A stretch of DNA of 64,000 bases from Imbricaverruca yamaguchii. Taxonomy: Eukaryota; Arthropoda; Thecostraca; Neoverrucidae. The translations under genes were made by a program, and so were the position numbers. The stretch is from assembly GCA_034440575.1 (NCBI GenBank), contig JAOTOL010001501.1:1201001-1265000 (forward strand). The letters are read 5' to 3'. Each line of letters begins with the position of its first letter. Within the stretch, counting starts at the first letter, position 1. Of the stretch, positions 21,423 to 33,807 are shown one piece after another. Under the pieces are notes generated by a model that was given only the letters and a program-made list of their open reading frames with translations, was not told where the DNA came from and did not search any database.

Positions 21423-22879
21423 CAGGTTGTTACTGCCTGCCCGAAGCTTTAAAAAATATACCCCAAAGTCAGAGTGCTTCCTCAACAAGATCGTCGGTTC
21501 TGCCAGAGGGCAGAATAGGTATCTATTATGACGAATGTTTTTTATTCGTATGTTTATGCGGTTGGAATCTATTTTGCAGAAGAGACGGTAGAACACATGC
21601 TGTGCTTCTTCCACGAGTTGGAGGTCGCGTAGGGGTCGTACATTGCGAAGTCAGCTCCCTGCATTGATGAAAACATGTTCGTCGAGGAGGGTGAGGAAGT
21701 GCTGAAATTCAACCAGCCAACACAATATACCGGCTACTTGCGTGAGGCGCTAAGTACACGGTGTTCCCGCAACCCGTCCCCATGCGCTTCCCCAGCACGG
21801 CTTTGGCCATTCCGGAATATGTGATGGAGACGAACGTTCTTGCAAGTGTCTGCAGATATGTCCTTTCTGGTGTAAGACGGGTCGGGGTAGTGCAAAGGCC
21901 CCTGCAAGTTGGAGACATGTCCGGAGGCTTTCCAAGGTCGTTTGTGTAACGTAGACAATGCTGCATAGAAGTAATAAATGCATCGCTTTTTCTGTGTCTT
22001 ACGGCTCTGGAAATGTACGAAAGGGTTCAAGTGATCAGCATTTATTGGAAGGCGACAGCATGTTAGGTATCCCAAAATATCTTCAGCGGATTAATGTTTA
22101 TGTAAGAGCCAATGAAGAGAACAAGCTGCATGCCATTTATAATCATTGGTTTTCTATGAGCAGCGAGAGCGAGCGAATTTTGAATCATAGAACAGCTATT
22201 GTGTGAAACGAAGATTATGCAATGGATAGGCACGTGGCTATGACTAGTAACGGGGGGGGGGGGTTAATATCAACCATCGCACTGGCAAAAGTAGTAGCAT
22301 GTAATGAGTGGGGGTATAAGTGATTAACTTCGAAACTAGAGGACCGAATATTTCATCGAGGAAAAAGCGTAAGAGTATTGGAGTTAACCCAACATTCGGC
22401 ATAGTGACACCCGAATAGCTTACAGATGAATGGTAGGCATCGATGGACACACACTGTTCAAGGGTAGCTACAGAAGTATGACTGAATTCTTGAAGAGAGC
22501 ATCGCTATAGGAAACTAGAAACGAAAGATTTACTTCTATATGATGACAAAGTACAAAAGAAAACCCCTAAGAAGAAGAACCTTGGATCTCTACGACGCAT
22601 TCGACTGCCTGGTTTTACAGCGTCGCCGACCACTCACGCGGGTTGGTCGCGGATGGACTCGAAAATTCTGCCGGTTGCAGAATTTGAATCGGCAGTTTTG
22701 CAACAAAGTGTCGAAGACACTACCTACTGAGCTCTCGTGACACTTATAAGACAACCACCAAACGAGGAGTAATGACAATAGAGTACTCCGTGAAAGAAGG
22801 GTAGATGTCTGAGAGAAACACTTCGATGAAGGGTAACAGCGAATGGTTAACTCTGTGACCGCGAGTTATCAGGATGTGT
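21423..22879. other. Unassigned sequence
   Basis: A run of 12 G at about 22,252 is the only notable simple sequence. Open frames up to 113 codons at 21.7-22.1 kb are unrecognised. Confidence 0.35.
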
Positions 22880-23010
22880 AACCATTTGATGAAGGGTAGT
22901 CAGTGAAGAGCAATTCGTAAGCTAAGAGTAACTCATAAAGAGTAATTGGTAAGTTAAGAGAAACTGATAAAGAGTAACTCGTAAGTTAAGAGTAACTGAT
23001 AAAGAGTACC
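22880..23010. repeat. Degenerate GAGTAACT repeat
   Basis: GTAAGTTAAGAGTAACTGAT followed by AAAGAGTAACTC recurs about four times with a period near 30 bp. Confidence 0.6.
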
Positions 23011-23620
23011 CCTGGCACCAAAAGCAAAAAGAAAAGTTAAACCCGTCGTTCTGGTGTAACTAAATCAGCAATATCAGAGTTACATTACCATGGTCTGAGG
23101 GGGTTGGAATCGGCGGTGTACCGACACCCCACGATTTGCGGGCTAACCCGCGAGTCGGGGGTAAATTCGTTTTCAGTGTACATTCTCTCTCCATGCAACC
23201 ACAGAGGAACCCCACATCTGCTTATTCCGCACAGCAAACGTACTGGTTAGGTTAGGTTGAGTTGGATTCGGCTCTGGTCGATTTTCCCACACGCTGAGAG
23301 AGCCGGTATCGATCTCTCTCAGCACGTGGTCGTTCAGTGCAACGGCGGCATGGGAGAATCACCGAAGGTCCTCTGGCATTCCATCGCAGCACCGGCCATT
23401 GTCCAAGACCGGTTTCGGCATGCAACGGAAACCGACGAACCACGAGAACCACGCGCAGGCGACCCGTCGCCGAACAGAACAATGGGGTTGGCTTCCGAAC
23501 ACCTTTGGCCCAGGTGTACCTGCTGCAGCGGCCATACGGCATACGCCTCAGGCCGCTTACCGTTGGCGCCATGGCCGGTGACATTCGGGGGGAATCGGCT
23601 CGTTACTCGACCACGCTGGT
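23011..23620. other. Unassigned, GC-rich toward the right
   Basis: GGTTAGGTTGAGTTGG near 23,248 is TTAGG-like. 23,260-23,620 is open on both strands without a recognised product. Confidence 0.35.
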
Positions 23621-23792
23621 ACTAGCAAACCATTATTCTGACAGACCGAGACTAGCAAACATTTACTCCGAGAGACTGAGACTAGCAAACCTTTACTGTA
23701 ACAGGTTGAGGCTAGCAAACCTTTACTCCAGCAGACTGAGAGTAGCAAGCATTTACTCTAAGAGACTGAGACTAGTAAGCATTTACTCTCTA
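23621..23792. repeat. 30-bp minisatellite, six copies
   Basis: ACTAGCAAACCTTTACTCCG followed by AGAGACTGAG repeats every 30 bp from 23,621. Copies are moderately diverged. The unit being a multiple of three keeps neighbouring frames open. Confidence 0.8.
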
Positions 23793-23863
23793 ACAACAGA
23801 CTATACTGGCTCAGCGCAACCAGCGATATGTTGGTCTCCATAGCAAGCCCCCTTCCCACCTGC

Positions 23864-24003
23864 ACCAGCCGTCCGGCGGCACCAGCCGTCCGGCGGCACC
23901 AGCCGTCCGGCAGCACCAGCCGTCCGGCGGCACCAGCCGTCCGGCGGCACCAGCCGTCCGGCGGCACCAGCCCTCTGGCAGCACCAGCCGTCCGGCAGCA
24001 CCG
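23864..24003. repeat. 17-bp minisatellite, about eight copies
   Basis: ACCAGCCGTCCGGCGGC repeats head to tail with GGC/AGC variants. Confidence 0.85.
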
Positions 24004-24106
24004 CAGCCGGAACAGCAGGCACCACAGGATGTGGCACATCCACGTGGGTTCGACAGCCGCAGTGTTGCAGCAACTGAGTGGAGGATTGCAGTGAAGCTCA
24101 GTCTGG

Positions 24107-25735
24107 AGCAAGGCAGAGTAGAGAAGTGTCGCTGGGCAGCAAGTAAGGCGGCAGTAGAGAAGTGTCGCTGGGCAGCAAGTAAGGCGGCAGTAGAGAAGTG
24201 TCACTGGGCAGCAAGTAAGGCGGCAGTAGAGAAGTGTCGCTGGGCAGCAAGTAAGGCGGCAGTAGAGAAGTGTCGCTGGACAGCAAGTAAGGCGGCAGTA
24301 GAGAAGTGTCGCTGGGCAGCAAGTAAGGCGGCAGGTAAGGCGGCAGTAGAGAAGTGTCGCTGGGCAGCAAGTAAGGCGGCAGGTAAGGCGGCAGTAGAGA
24401 AGTGTCGCTGGACAGCAAGTAAGGTGGCAGTAGAGAAGTGTCGCTGGGCAGCAAGTAAGGCGGCAGTAGAGAAGTGTCGCTGGGCAGCAAGTAAGGCGGC
24501 AGTAGAGAAGTGTCGCTGGACAGCAAGTAAGGCGGCAGGTAAGGCGGCAGTAGAGAAGTGTCGCTGGACAGCAAGTAAGGCGGCAGGTAAGGCGGCAGTA
24601 GAGAAGTGTCGCTGGGCAGCAAGTAAGGCGGCAGTAGAGAAGTGTCGCTGGGCAGCAAGTAAGGCGGCAGTAGAGAAGTGTCGCTGGACAGCAAGTAAGG
24701 CGGCAGGTAAGGCGGCAGTAGAGAAGTGTCGCTGGACAGCAAGTAAGGCGGCAGGTAAGGCGGCAGTAGAGAAGTGTCGCTGGACAGCAAGTAAGGTGGC
24801 AGTGGAAGTGTCGCTGGGGCAAGTAAGGCGGCGGAGTAGAGAAGTGTCGCTGGACAGCAAGTAAGGCGGCAGTAGAGAAGTGTCGCTGGACAGCAAGTAA
24901 GGTGGCAGTAGAGAAGTGTCGCTGGGCAGCAAGTAAGGCGGCAGGTAAGGCGGCAGTAGAGAAGTGTCGCTGGACAGCAAGTAGGCGGCAGGTAGGCGGC
25001 AGTAGAGAAGTGTCGCTGGACAGCAAGTAGGTGGCGAGAAGTGTCGCTGGGCAGCAAGTAAGGCGGCAGGTAAGGCGGCAGTGGAAGTGTCGCTGGACAG
25101 CAAGTGGGGCGGTAAGGCGGCAGTAGAGAAGTGTCGCTGGACAGCAAGTAAGGCGGCAGGTAAGGCGGCAGTAGAGAAGTGTCGCTGGGCAGCAAGTAAG
25201 GCGGCAGGTAAGGCGGCAGTAGAGAAGTGTCGCTGGGCAGCAAGTAAGGCGGCAGGTAAGGCGGCAGTAGAGAAGTGTCGCTGGGCAGCAAGGTAAGGCG
25301 GCAGTAGAAGTGTCGCTGGACAGCAAGTAAGGCGGCAGGTAAGGCGGCAGTAGAGAAGTGTCGCTGGACAGCAAGTAAGGCGGCAGGTGGGGTGTGTGTG
25401 GAAGTAAGGCGGCGGTAAGGCGGCAGTAGAGAAGTGTCGCTGGACAGCAAGTAAGGCGGCAGTAGAGAAGTGTCGCTGGGCAGCAAGTAAGGCGGCAGTA
25501 GAGAAGTGTCGTTGAGCAACAAACATGACGGCAGTAGAGAAGTGTCACTCAGCAGCAGGTCTCAGCAGCAGGTAAGGCGGCAGTAGAGAAGTGTCGCTGG
25601 GCAGCAAGTAAGGCGACAGTAGAGAAGTGTCGTTGAGCAACAAACATGACGGCAGTAGAGAAGTGTCACTCAGCAGCAGGTCTTAGCAGCAGGTAAGGCG
25701 GCAGTAGGGAAGTGTCGCCGAGCAACAGGTGTGCC
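24107..25735. repeat. 36/48-bp minisatellite, about 1.6 kb
   Basis: The core unit is 36 bp: GCAGCAAGTAAGGCGGCAGT followed by AGAGAAGTGTCGCTGG. Many copies carry a 12-bp duplication GGTAAGGCGGCA giving 48 bp. Both lengths are multiples of three, so the array is open in several frames at once (596, 474 and 441 codons on minus, 277 on plus). These apparent proteins are translations of DNA repeats, not genes. Copies between about 24,800 and 25,430 carry many one- to five-base losses that the flanking copies lack. Confidence 0.95.
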
Positions 25736-27020
25736 GGGAGTACCTTTTCATGCTTACTGAACGATGTTTTACAGCTAACTACTCATACGTCGTAGCAGCG
25801 CGATTGGTTCATATCTTTCCATGGGTTTATGCTTAAGCATATTGGTGTAATTGAAAGGTCATGCTTTACAGAGCTCATTCGAACACTGTTGTAGTAGCAT
25901 TATTATAATTAAATCGTTGTAATTGTTGTAAGAACATTGTTGCACTATTGACTGCCTCCTGGAGCAACGATGATTGCGCTCTGTCAAACTTAAATGGCCG
26001 CACAGCGATAGAAAGGCCAGAAGTTGCAAAACATTTACATCATACGTTTTGAGCATTGCTATGGTAAGTAGCAGACGGTACCAATGCAGCATTGGCAATT
26101 GCAGCTAAAATAACAGGGACTGGATAATCGACCGTAAAGGAATGCTAGTAAGAGGCGTATTGCGGTATTGTGCGTCCAACAGGTGTATTCGATTGCTGCC
26201 CAGTGTTGCTGATTGATGTTCATTGATTTCTTCATTCATTGAAGATCGACATCAGTTCCGATCGCGCGTTCTGGGCTGGCTTATTCTGGGCAGATGCATC
26301 AGTACATTGTTGGCCACATCTTCGACTGGACACACCCTACAACTTTGCTGATCAACACTCCAAACATCCATTCGTGCACTGGCATGCAGGCTGTCTTTTC
26401 AGGTATTACCGATACAACAATGAAAGGAAAAATCTTTGGAATTATGATGTGGTCCCAAGCTACGTGGTCGGAAGCCAAGTATAAATCGCCGGGCAGCGCG
26501 TTGTCATATCCGATCTCAGCGTGACTCGCACGCACATTTTCGTCGAACCGGATTTACTCCTGTGGCAGCCCCGGGTATTGCTGCACGCCGGCGCCACCCA
26601 ACCCCAACCCGACTAACCTTGGCCGCCGACATCTGTGAACTCGGAAGGGGTACGCTGAGCACACCATGGCCACACCGTACAGCCACCACTTGCCCCTTCC
26701 CACAGATGACCAGCGGCCACCAATTCCCCGCCTCCACCTCCCCCATCCCCAGGAGGCTGCCGCCATGTGCCGCTACCGACCAATTCCGCCAATCGCCAGC
26801 TCGTCCAAATTGAGAACCTGTGCTATCGGTGTCAGAGCATAGGCATTGGGGATTCAATACTCGCACCACTCGGGAGATTTCCAAATCCCGCGACCCGCCG
26901 GCGAAACAGTGTGGGCGGCGTCATTAGTCGTGAGTGTGCATAAATTGCGTCGAGGACCACCCAATAAACAAACAAACAAAACATAGGCATAGGAAAATAG
27001 ACAGGGGCAGAGGCAGGGAA
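25736..27020. other. Unassigned sequence
   Basis: Contains AT-rich stretches near 25,890 and a moderately GC-rich block 26,540-26,820 that is open on both strands. AATAAACAAACAAACAAAAC at 26,963 is simple sequence. No gene recognised. Confidence 0.35.
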
Positions 27021-27146
27021 AGAGATAAAGACAGAGAAAGAGACCGAGACCGAGACCGAGACCAGGTCCGGACCGAGACCAGGCCCGGACCGAGACCGGG
27101 ACCGAGACCAGGACCGAGACCGGGACCGAGATCGCGACCGAGATAG
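27021..27146. repeat. Degenerate GACCGAGACCGG hexanucleotide repeat
   Basis: Purine-rich hexamers (GACCGA, GACCAG, GACCGG) in mixed order, translating to alternating Arg/Asp or Arg/Pro. Such polar-repeat peptides are an artefact of the DNA repeat. Confidence 0.8.
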
Positions 27147-29478
27147 AGGAAAACGAAAATCGAAATGAAGAGGGAGAGGTGAGTGGGAGTGGGACAGGCC
27201 AGGCAAAAGGCAGTGGTGAGCTAAGAGTGAGGAGAAGAGAGGGCAGCGACGGCGGGGCAGCGACGGCGGCACCGCTCCGCCGGTGAGCAGTTGTGCAACA
27301 AACAAAACGGCCGAGACGCGTCCAGCGGGCAGTAAGCGGCACTAACGGCCTGTAATGGTCGCCAGCCCCGGCCATTTTGAACGGAGTCGCGCGACGCTTG
27401 TGGCCGGCAGGGGCCGTGCTGAGTGCACCGGTACCGACACGTCTCGGCCGCTGGATGGCACGAGCACCGAGCATGACTTATGCATGAGACGCGGGTCGGG
27501 AAGCCGACTCAAGGAAGCCGGATGGCAACAGGCCGTCGAAGGCGGGCGCGACCGCGTCCGAGGGTGTCGTCACGGTGGACGTATCACCCAAACCTGGTGA
27601 AGGTTAACATTCAGACTGTGGTGTTGTACGGAAACAGTCAGCCTACAAACCCTCTCGTGGCGCCCTGTTCAACATCGGTGGCGGCGCCTTTGGCCGCGTC
27701 CTTGCTGAGTTGCCGTGTGCCGGGCGAAAGAAGCCGGATCGTGTCCGGCCGTGCTCCGTCAGGCCGGCCATTTCCGGGCCGGAGAGACACGGTCCGGAAC
27801 GCCGCAGACGTATCACGGGAGTACCGCCCTGTACCGTCCCATGGGAATGTCATCCTGTACCGCGTCACGGGAGTACCGCCCTGTACTGATGTGACTGGAG
27901 ACATGTGGCCAAGCACGCGTGCGTCACGCGTCATGGAAGTACCGCCCTGTACCGCCGGGCTCCCAGCCAGGTGGCCGTCCAATCCGGTAAGCCAGTCTAA
28001 AAAGCATCACCGCCTCTGCAGGCAACAACGCACTGTCCATTGCCAGGTCTGGCCCCTTTTTAAGGTTTGGATGCTGGAGGGAGACCTCTACAGGTCTGCA
28101 TGCCGAAAAGGCCCTCGTGAGTGGGGCCATTCAGGTCCGACGACTCCTGGCTACCCTTCTATAAAACACTAACTTAAGTGAATTTGGTCAATGCTAAGCC
28201 AATTATTTCAATACATTTCAGTTCCCCCCCCCCTCCTCCTACAACTCTTGAGGAAATACCGGTAACGCTTAGAGGTCAAGGTCTGAACCCAGTCAGTCGC
28301 CTTCATAACACGATACACCTGATATGGAGTAGGGGAGGGGCCGTTTTAAGTCGAAGAGTAGCTGTAGTAAGGCGGAAGGGGCTTGGGAGTCGGAGAGGGG
28401 CCGTCTAAAGACGAAGCGAGACTGTCTTGATCATCTGTGGAGGATGACCCCCACAGGAAAATGGCTGTGGGAAATCCGTGCGAAACAAATACTGCGCCGT
28501 GGAATTTGGCGATGGGGTGACGCGATCGGAGTTCATCCAAGCTCAGCTTATAATGTACTTAAAAAAGGAGATGCTGGGAAACGTGAAATCAAGAACGGAA
28601 TAATCTTCCTTCGCGCTGGTTTTGGATACCACAAAGGAATTTATATCTTGCGCACTCGATAGCTTCCACTGTCAAGTAATGCGCCCTAAATGCGATCATT
28701 GCATAACATATTTCGTGTACATGTACTACGCGTGAGTTTTCCAGCGTCCAGTGCACAAGCATTGCACCATATGCCTTCAGGCATTTGAAACATACTAATC
28801 ATTTCTATAACACTAATGTCGTGTTTATTTAGATAGGGGTTAATACCCAGCGGTCCGTCTCTACGCTACCATTTTAGGTCTTTCAAATAGGAACGGGTGA
28901 AAAAATTGCAAATAGCTGCTTCCGAGTAGTTTTCACATGGGGTCTCCTACTTTGTTAGTTTGTCTTGTGTCGGGATGGAGTGGAAAGGGAAAACAAGGGC
29001 GCCATCACCTCCACCTTGTACTACGCGGTCCAATCCCAGGGTGCAGGAATAATTTCAAGTCATGCCCGGTACACATCGCACGAGTCAGGACTTACAAAAC
29101 GGGGAGTAAAAAGTCGAGAATCTTGGGCTTTCCGTTCGGCTACGTTGTCGACAGACATTGGAGGTAAGTTTTTCGCGCAGTTATATCACATTGCGTTCAT
29201 GAACTGAAGCCTCACTAAAAGTCGAGAGAAAAATCCCCGCTTTTGACAGACATAATACCAGCGTCAGACGGAGGTCAATTGGCGCTTCGAGGTCGACGTC
29301 ACATATTGTGTTCGCAGGAGACGGATGACCGCGGGCGCTTTTACGCACGTCTTGACTGGCGCCCGACATCTGTGAAGCTTAGACAGGATGCGATGTGAGG
29401 CTTTATACTGGCGAGACGATGGCCTCCTGCATTCGACTTGCCCTTTAAACGTTAGCAAATGGTAAAACACCAGTGGTA
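27147..29478. other. Unassigned; short repeat at 27.83-27.96 kb
   Basis: 27,240-28,000 is GC-rich and open in several frames. GGGAGTACCGCCCTGTAC occurs at about 27,818, 27,869 and, as GGAAGTACCGCCCTGTAC, at 27,936. 28,320-28,410 repeats AGGGGCCGTnTnAAGnCGAAG twice. No gene recognised; a 72-codon frame at 28,444 has no known family. Confidence 0.4.
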
Positions 29479-29482
29479 TTAA

Positions 29483-30288
29483 CCCGTGCCGTCTCAAGAG
29501 GGAGGGGAGGGGGGTTGATAGGCGCCCACTATGGTTTTCCGCGTATATTGAAAGAACGGCGCGCTGCTGCGCACCGACATTTCGCATAGCTCTTCCCATA
29601 CCAATTTGGCATATTGTATCAAAATTTTTAGGTCAGGTCATCTAGGGCCAACAAGTTAGTTGAGATAAAATGAGGTCACCTCCGTAAAAATTTAACCGGT
29701 CGTCACGCTATAACGGATAAAGATATTTTAACGAAACTTTCAGCGTTTGCTTATATTTAGGGATGAAACAAAATGCACCAGAGGAATTATATATTTTTTT
29801 CCGTTTTTGATTACTCATTAGTTTTGCATATTTTCCGATAGAGCTAAAATCGAAGTTTCTGGCTAAAATACGCATTTTTATGAAGGAAAGTTCACTTCGA
29901 ACGACATTTTTTCGGGTTTCTTCACCCAGCAGAGAAATAAAAATTGAAAAATTGAATACTTAAAATTTTGGAATTCAACAAATATTTTTGGGTGTGCAAA
30001 AAAATGTACGGTCATGGTCGATTTCACCTTCCATTTCTGATTCCAATTTTTCCTTCAAATCTACCCCAAAATAAACTTCCCACAGCCAAAAACATGATGC
30101 AAGTCGTGAAAACCTAGGGCCACTCTAGTTATATTTTTTTAATTGGGGATGGTGTCTGATCCTACTCGTCGAGCGGTTTCTGCTGATACCTCTTTCGTTA
30201 TCGTACGACACTTAGTTTAGAGATTGGAGGGGGTTGTATCAACCACCCACGTCACGAGGTGTGAGGATATAACCGGAAAGAAAGAGGG
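29483..30288 (+). mobile_element. piggyBac-like MITE, copy C (best preserved ends)
   Basis: Perfect TTAA flanks at 29,479-29,482 and 30,289-30,292 bracket CCCGTGCCGTCTC on the left and AAAGAGGG on the right, so both tips read TTAACCC when viewed outward-in. Interior landmarks shared with copies A, B and D are CGGCGCGCTGCTGCGC, GTCACGCTATAACGGATAAA, CCTACTCGTCGAGCGG and CGTACGACACTTAG. Target TTAA and CCC tips fit the piggyBac superfamily. Length 806 bp without transposase. Confidence 0.75.
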
Positions 30289-30292
30289 TTAA

Positions 30293-31037
30293 CGCAACAT
30301 CTTGCATGCTGACAAAACAAATTCCAAGCATTAACCCCACCCCAATGCCCAATTGGTGTCCGAACAAAAAAGACCTTGACTGGGGAAATCCAATAAAAAG
30401 ATATGACAATTTCCCATAGTTTCAGCTACTTCAAAAACAACCTGACGCTCAATTGTGATCAGTTTTGAACCACATGGAGGAGAGGGGGAAAGGGGTACAT
30501 TTCGAGCGCTGGAAAGCTCACATTCCACAGCAAATGATTGCCAAGGTCCTGACACCAAATCTGCGCCATAATGACCAAGCCACCAGAGCGATACCCTCAG
30601 CACGCCTTTACCTCAGCCTCTGAGACCGTTGACCTGTCACATACAAACGGCACAGCACACTCACCCACGCGAGCGTCTTCCACGTGAAGGCAGCCAACTG
30701 TGAGCGACCGCCTGCGGTCGGAACTGTCCACTTCCGTTGTACTACGCGGTCACCTTGAGCGTCGGCACATCGTAAATCGGGCTGGTTCGCGTCACGTCTC
30801 TGTGCAGCACACGACCCGGCTCGCCAGTACAGTCTCCACGCGCCACACACCGGTCAGCTGGTCAGGTGACGCGCCATGCACCGGTCAGCTGGGCCCCACC
30901 GGAGCAGCATCTAAACTGCACGCCGCACGGTGGTCGCACTCAGTCGCCGCGCGACCTGACCGATGACCGAGCCGGCTGTGACCGGCGCGCGCGCCGCTGC
31001 GGCACATCTCTCACGCCAGCTGACATGTGAGCGGACT
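30293..31037. other. Unassigned sequence
   Basis: 30,840-30,890 repeats CACACACCGGTCAGCTGG / CATGCACCGGTCAGCTGG. Otherwise nothing is recognised. Confidence 0.35.
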
Positions 31038-31268
31038 TGCTCCTGCCGTGAGGTCGAACAGCTCCTGCCGTGAGGTCGAACAGCTCCTGCCGTGAGGTCG
31101 AACAGCTCCTGCCGTGAGGTCGAACAGCTCCTGCCGTGAGGTCGAACACCTCCTGCCGTGAGGTCGAACACCTCCTGCCGTGAGGTCGAAACACCTCCTG
31201 CCGTGAGGTCGAACACCTCCTGCCGTGAGGTCGAAAACCTCCTGCCGTGAGGTCGAACACCTTCTGCC
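31038..31268. repeat. 21-bp minisatellite, 11 copies
   Basis: CTCCTGCCGTGAGGTCGAACA repeats with a switch from AACAG to AACAC variants at about 31,145. One copy has an extra A. The 21-bp unit keeps three minus-strand frames open (101-121 codons), which are not genes. Confidence 0.93.
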
Positions 31269-32335
31269 GTGAGCGCGCGTTACGGCTATCTGTTTGCCGG
31301 CGCATGCACTGCTCACAGAGACGCGTCGGGTCACCGGCCCGGCTGCGGCGTCACCGGCATGTCACCTGCGGCGAGAGCGTCCACCAGGCGGCACCGGTGC
31401 CCTCTTCGCCGCTGCAGAGCGGGCACACACACCGCGCTCCGCTCGCGCAACACACTGCCGGCCGGCGCGCGCCGCCACCAACATTGGCCGAACGGGTGGC
31501 GAAGGTGGCGCGGGCCGGCGGCGGCGGCGGCGGCGGACGCCCGCCGCACCAGCTGGCCGACCCACGCACCGGCGCGTCACCAGAGGCGCGCTCAGCGCAC
31601 CGCGGAAACGTCGCCGCCGGCCGCGACGCGCTGCCGACGCGACACAACGCCCGCCACGGCGACGCGAGCTGCGACAAATCCACAGTCGACCTGCCACGGT
31701 CGCCGGCCTTCGTTGGCGCCACAAGCCACCAATCGATGGGTGCGGACGCGCCGGCGTTCACCGCCTCTGGCCGTGCGTGCCGACCGGCCAGCGGCGGCGG
31801 CTATTTCTGGCCGGGCCGCGTGCCGCTCGGCGGATCACCGCGCACCATTCATCCTGTGTATGACGCAGCCGTTTTGGCCGGACATCTTCACGGCACAACG
31901 GCCGTCTTCGACAGACGTGTGCGATTCCGAGAAAAGGCTTGGAAAGACCTGTTACCTCACTGATCAAGCCGCGAAGCTGCTCGCCGGAGAAAACCCCTTC
32001 CATCCCTTCAGCCGTATGTGACTTTAGACACCAGTACCACTAGTTGGTTGTTCGCCGGATTAGCCGGCGCAGCTCCCCCACCCCACCCCCACTCCCCCTC
32101 GGTCAAGTGGTGCTCTCGGGAGCCGTCGGGAAACCGAGTGGTATCGGCGACCAGCCTCGATTGCTTTCTGTCCCACCCCTCCCTATACGTTAGAGTCAAT
32201 TAGAGGCATCTTTCCGATTTAATGGATCTGGCTAGCTTCCTGGAACGTGACTGCCCCCGCCTCCGACCGACTTTTCCATCCCTCTAAACACTGTGTATCT
32301 ATTCCCCTTTTGCACGACAGCTCCCTTCACACCAT
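31269..32335. other. GC/CpG-rich block without recognised gene
   Basis: 31,300-31,860 is among the most GC-rich parts of the window and open on both strands (238, 250 and 189 codons on plus). Products are Ala/Arg/Pro-rich and not conserved-looking. It could be a CpG-island promoter of an unseen gene, but no exon with good splice sites is apparent. Confidence 0.4.
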
Positions 32336-33143
32336 TCCTTTGGAAAATCGACACCTCGATAACACAGCACCACCTCGGATTCCCATGCAAGTTCGTGTAT
32401 GGGGTTATCTAGGCCCGAGAACACGAATCTGAGGTTTTTAGATCCTTAGGTCTAACGGTTATTGCGTCACGATGACGTCATATGCTGACATTTTCTCTGC
32501 TCATTGCAAATTCACAACTGGTCTTTATAAACAAATAAATAGTCCGTTCACTAGGACACCCGCCAAAAGGGCGAGTGAAAGTAATGCATTTCTTACCAGT
32601 TTTCTAGATATTCGTAAAAATATTGCATATGTGAAATGCTGAGAAGATCGAAGATCGTGCGATCGGGATGACAAATACTTGCAAGGGAGCTGATGAAAAT
32701 TTCGTCCCACAGGGATCGAATTCATCTACGTATCCCAGGCGGAAATCGAGAAAACAGCGACAATGCTGTCACAGCGTTTCGCTTCAGCAAAACTTGTGAC
32801 GGGCATGAGGAGCTTCCACTGTTTTCGGCCCAGAAGCGCGACTCAGGTGGCCGCATATGCGACTTCGCGGACCTCAACATTCAAACTAGTGAAAACTGTA
32901 GTTAATCGAAAATAAACCTTTCGCCGACTGCATTCCTTTGAAGCCTGGAGAATGTCTTAAATATAAAAATCCAGAGGAAATCGGAATTTCTATCGGTTCA
33001 GTCGCGTGGGGCATCCTATTATATCGCAAGGGACACCATTCTACACTGTACAGTGCCCTGAACGATCCACAGTCCCTCTTCCCATAAAGATGCCACCCAT
33101 TGTACACGACTGACGCAGCACACAGAACCTCTGGTCTCCTCCC

Positions 33144-33425
33144 CAAGGGTGTCGCCACGGATTTGTATGGGGGGGGGTCAATCCCAGGGACGGATCTAGC
33201 CACTCGGTTTAGGGATGTCGGCTCGGTGTCTGGTGATTGTATTGTTGACCGGTTGTGTGTTATTGTCTGGTAGTTTTAAGGGAAAATGCTGTGACCGGGG
33301 GTGGGTGTGGTGGGAAGCGATGTCGGATGTCCGGTGTTTGTATCGTTGACCGGTTGTTTTTTGGGGAGTCGACCCCCTAATTTTCAAAGTGGGGGTCCGA
33401 CGACCCCCCCGTGGCGACGCCCATG
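33144..33425. mobile_element. hAT-like MITE, 282 bp
   Basis: The left tip CAAGGGTGTCGCCACGG and right tip (minus strand) CATGGGCGTCGCCACGG match at 15 of 17 positions. Flanking 8-mers are CTCCTCCC (33,136-33,143) and CTTCTCCC (33,426-33,433), 7 of 8 identical, the length of a hAT target duplication. Inside are G-runs at the left and C-runs at the right, and two related copies of GTATnGTTGACCGGTTGT. Confidence 0.7.
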
Positions 33426-33763
33426 CTTCTCCCCCATACCCCCGCCAAACCCCAACCCTCAATGGATCCACCAGCCACGCTCGAGCTCAGCTCCTCACAA
33501 CGCTACTCCAAATGGAGGCACATCAGGTGGTATGTTTTTTGCGATTTTTCTGACGGTGTCCCAAGAGTGCGCCCACTCTATCGTTGATTGTCTCGTATAC
33601 AGCATTGCACGGATAATCAGAATATGTATGTTTTTCGAAAATCGACTCTTATACATTTTTCGAAAAATGATCTTATATAAAATATACAACGTAAAAAATC
33701 AACATGGACGTATAAATCCATAACAAATATTATGCAATACAATATTTTATATCGGTGTAAAGT

Positions 33764-33807
33764 TTTTGTAAAGCAGACGTAGTGAATACTACGTCTGCTT
33801 TACAAAA
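33764..33807. repeat. Perfect 20-bp hairpin
   Basis: TTTTGTAAAGCAGACGTAGT, loop GAAT, then its exact reverse complement. It lies just inside the right arm of the foldback element. Perfect pairing over 20 bp suggests recent formation or selection. Confidence 0.85.

Noticed and set aside
23758..25548. Open frames of 596, 474 and 441 codons on minus
   Set aside because: They translate the 36/48-bp DNA minisatellite in different frames at once; no frame is preferred and no domain is present.
26832..27474. Arg/Ser-rich or Ser/Phe-rich frames as an SR-type splicing factor
   Set aside because: The polar repeats come from degenerate GACCGA hexamers, and no RNA-recognition motif is present.
31038..31268. 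Apparent repeat protein on minus (TSRQEVFDLTAGG-like)
   Set aside because: A 21-bp DNA repeat read in three open frames; no start or splice support.
31247..32021. GC-rich frames of 238 and 250 codons as a host gene
   Set aside because: Several frames on both strands are equally open because stops are rare in GC-rich DNA; composition is Ala/Arg/Pro-rich without recognisable motifs.
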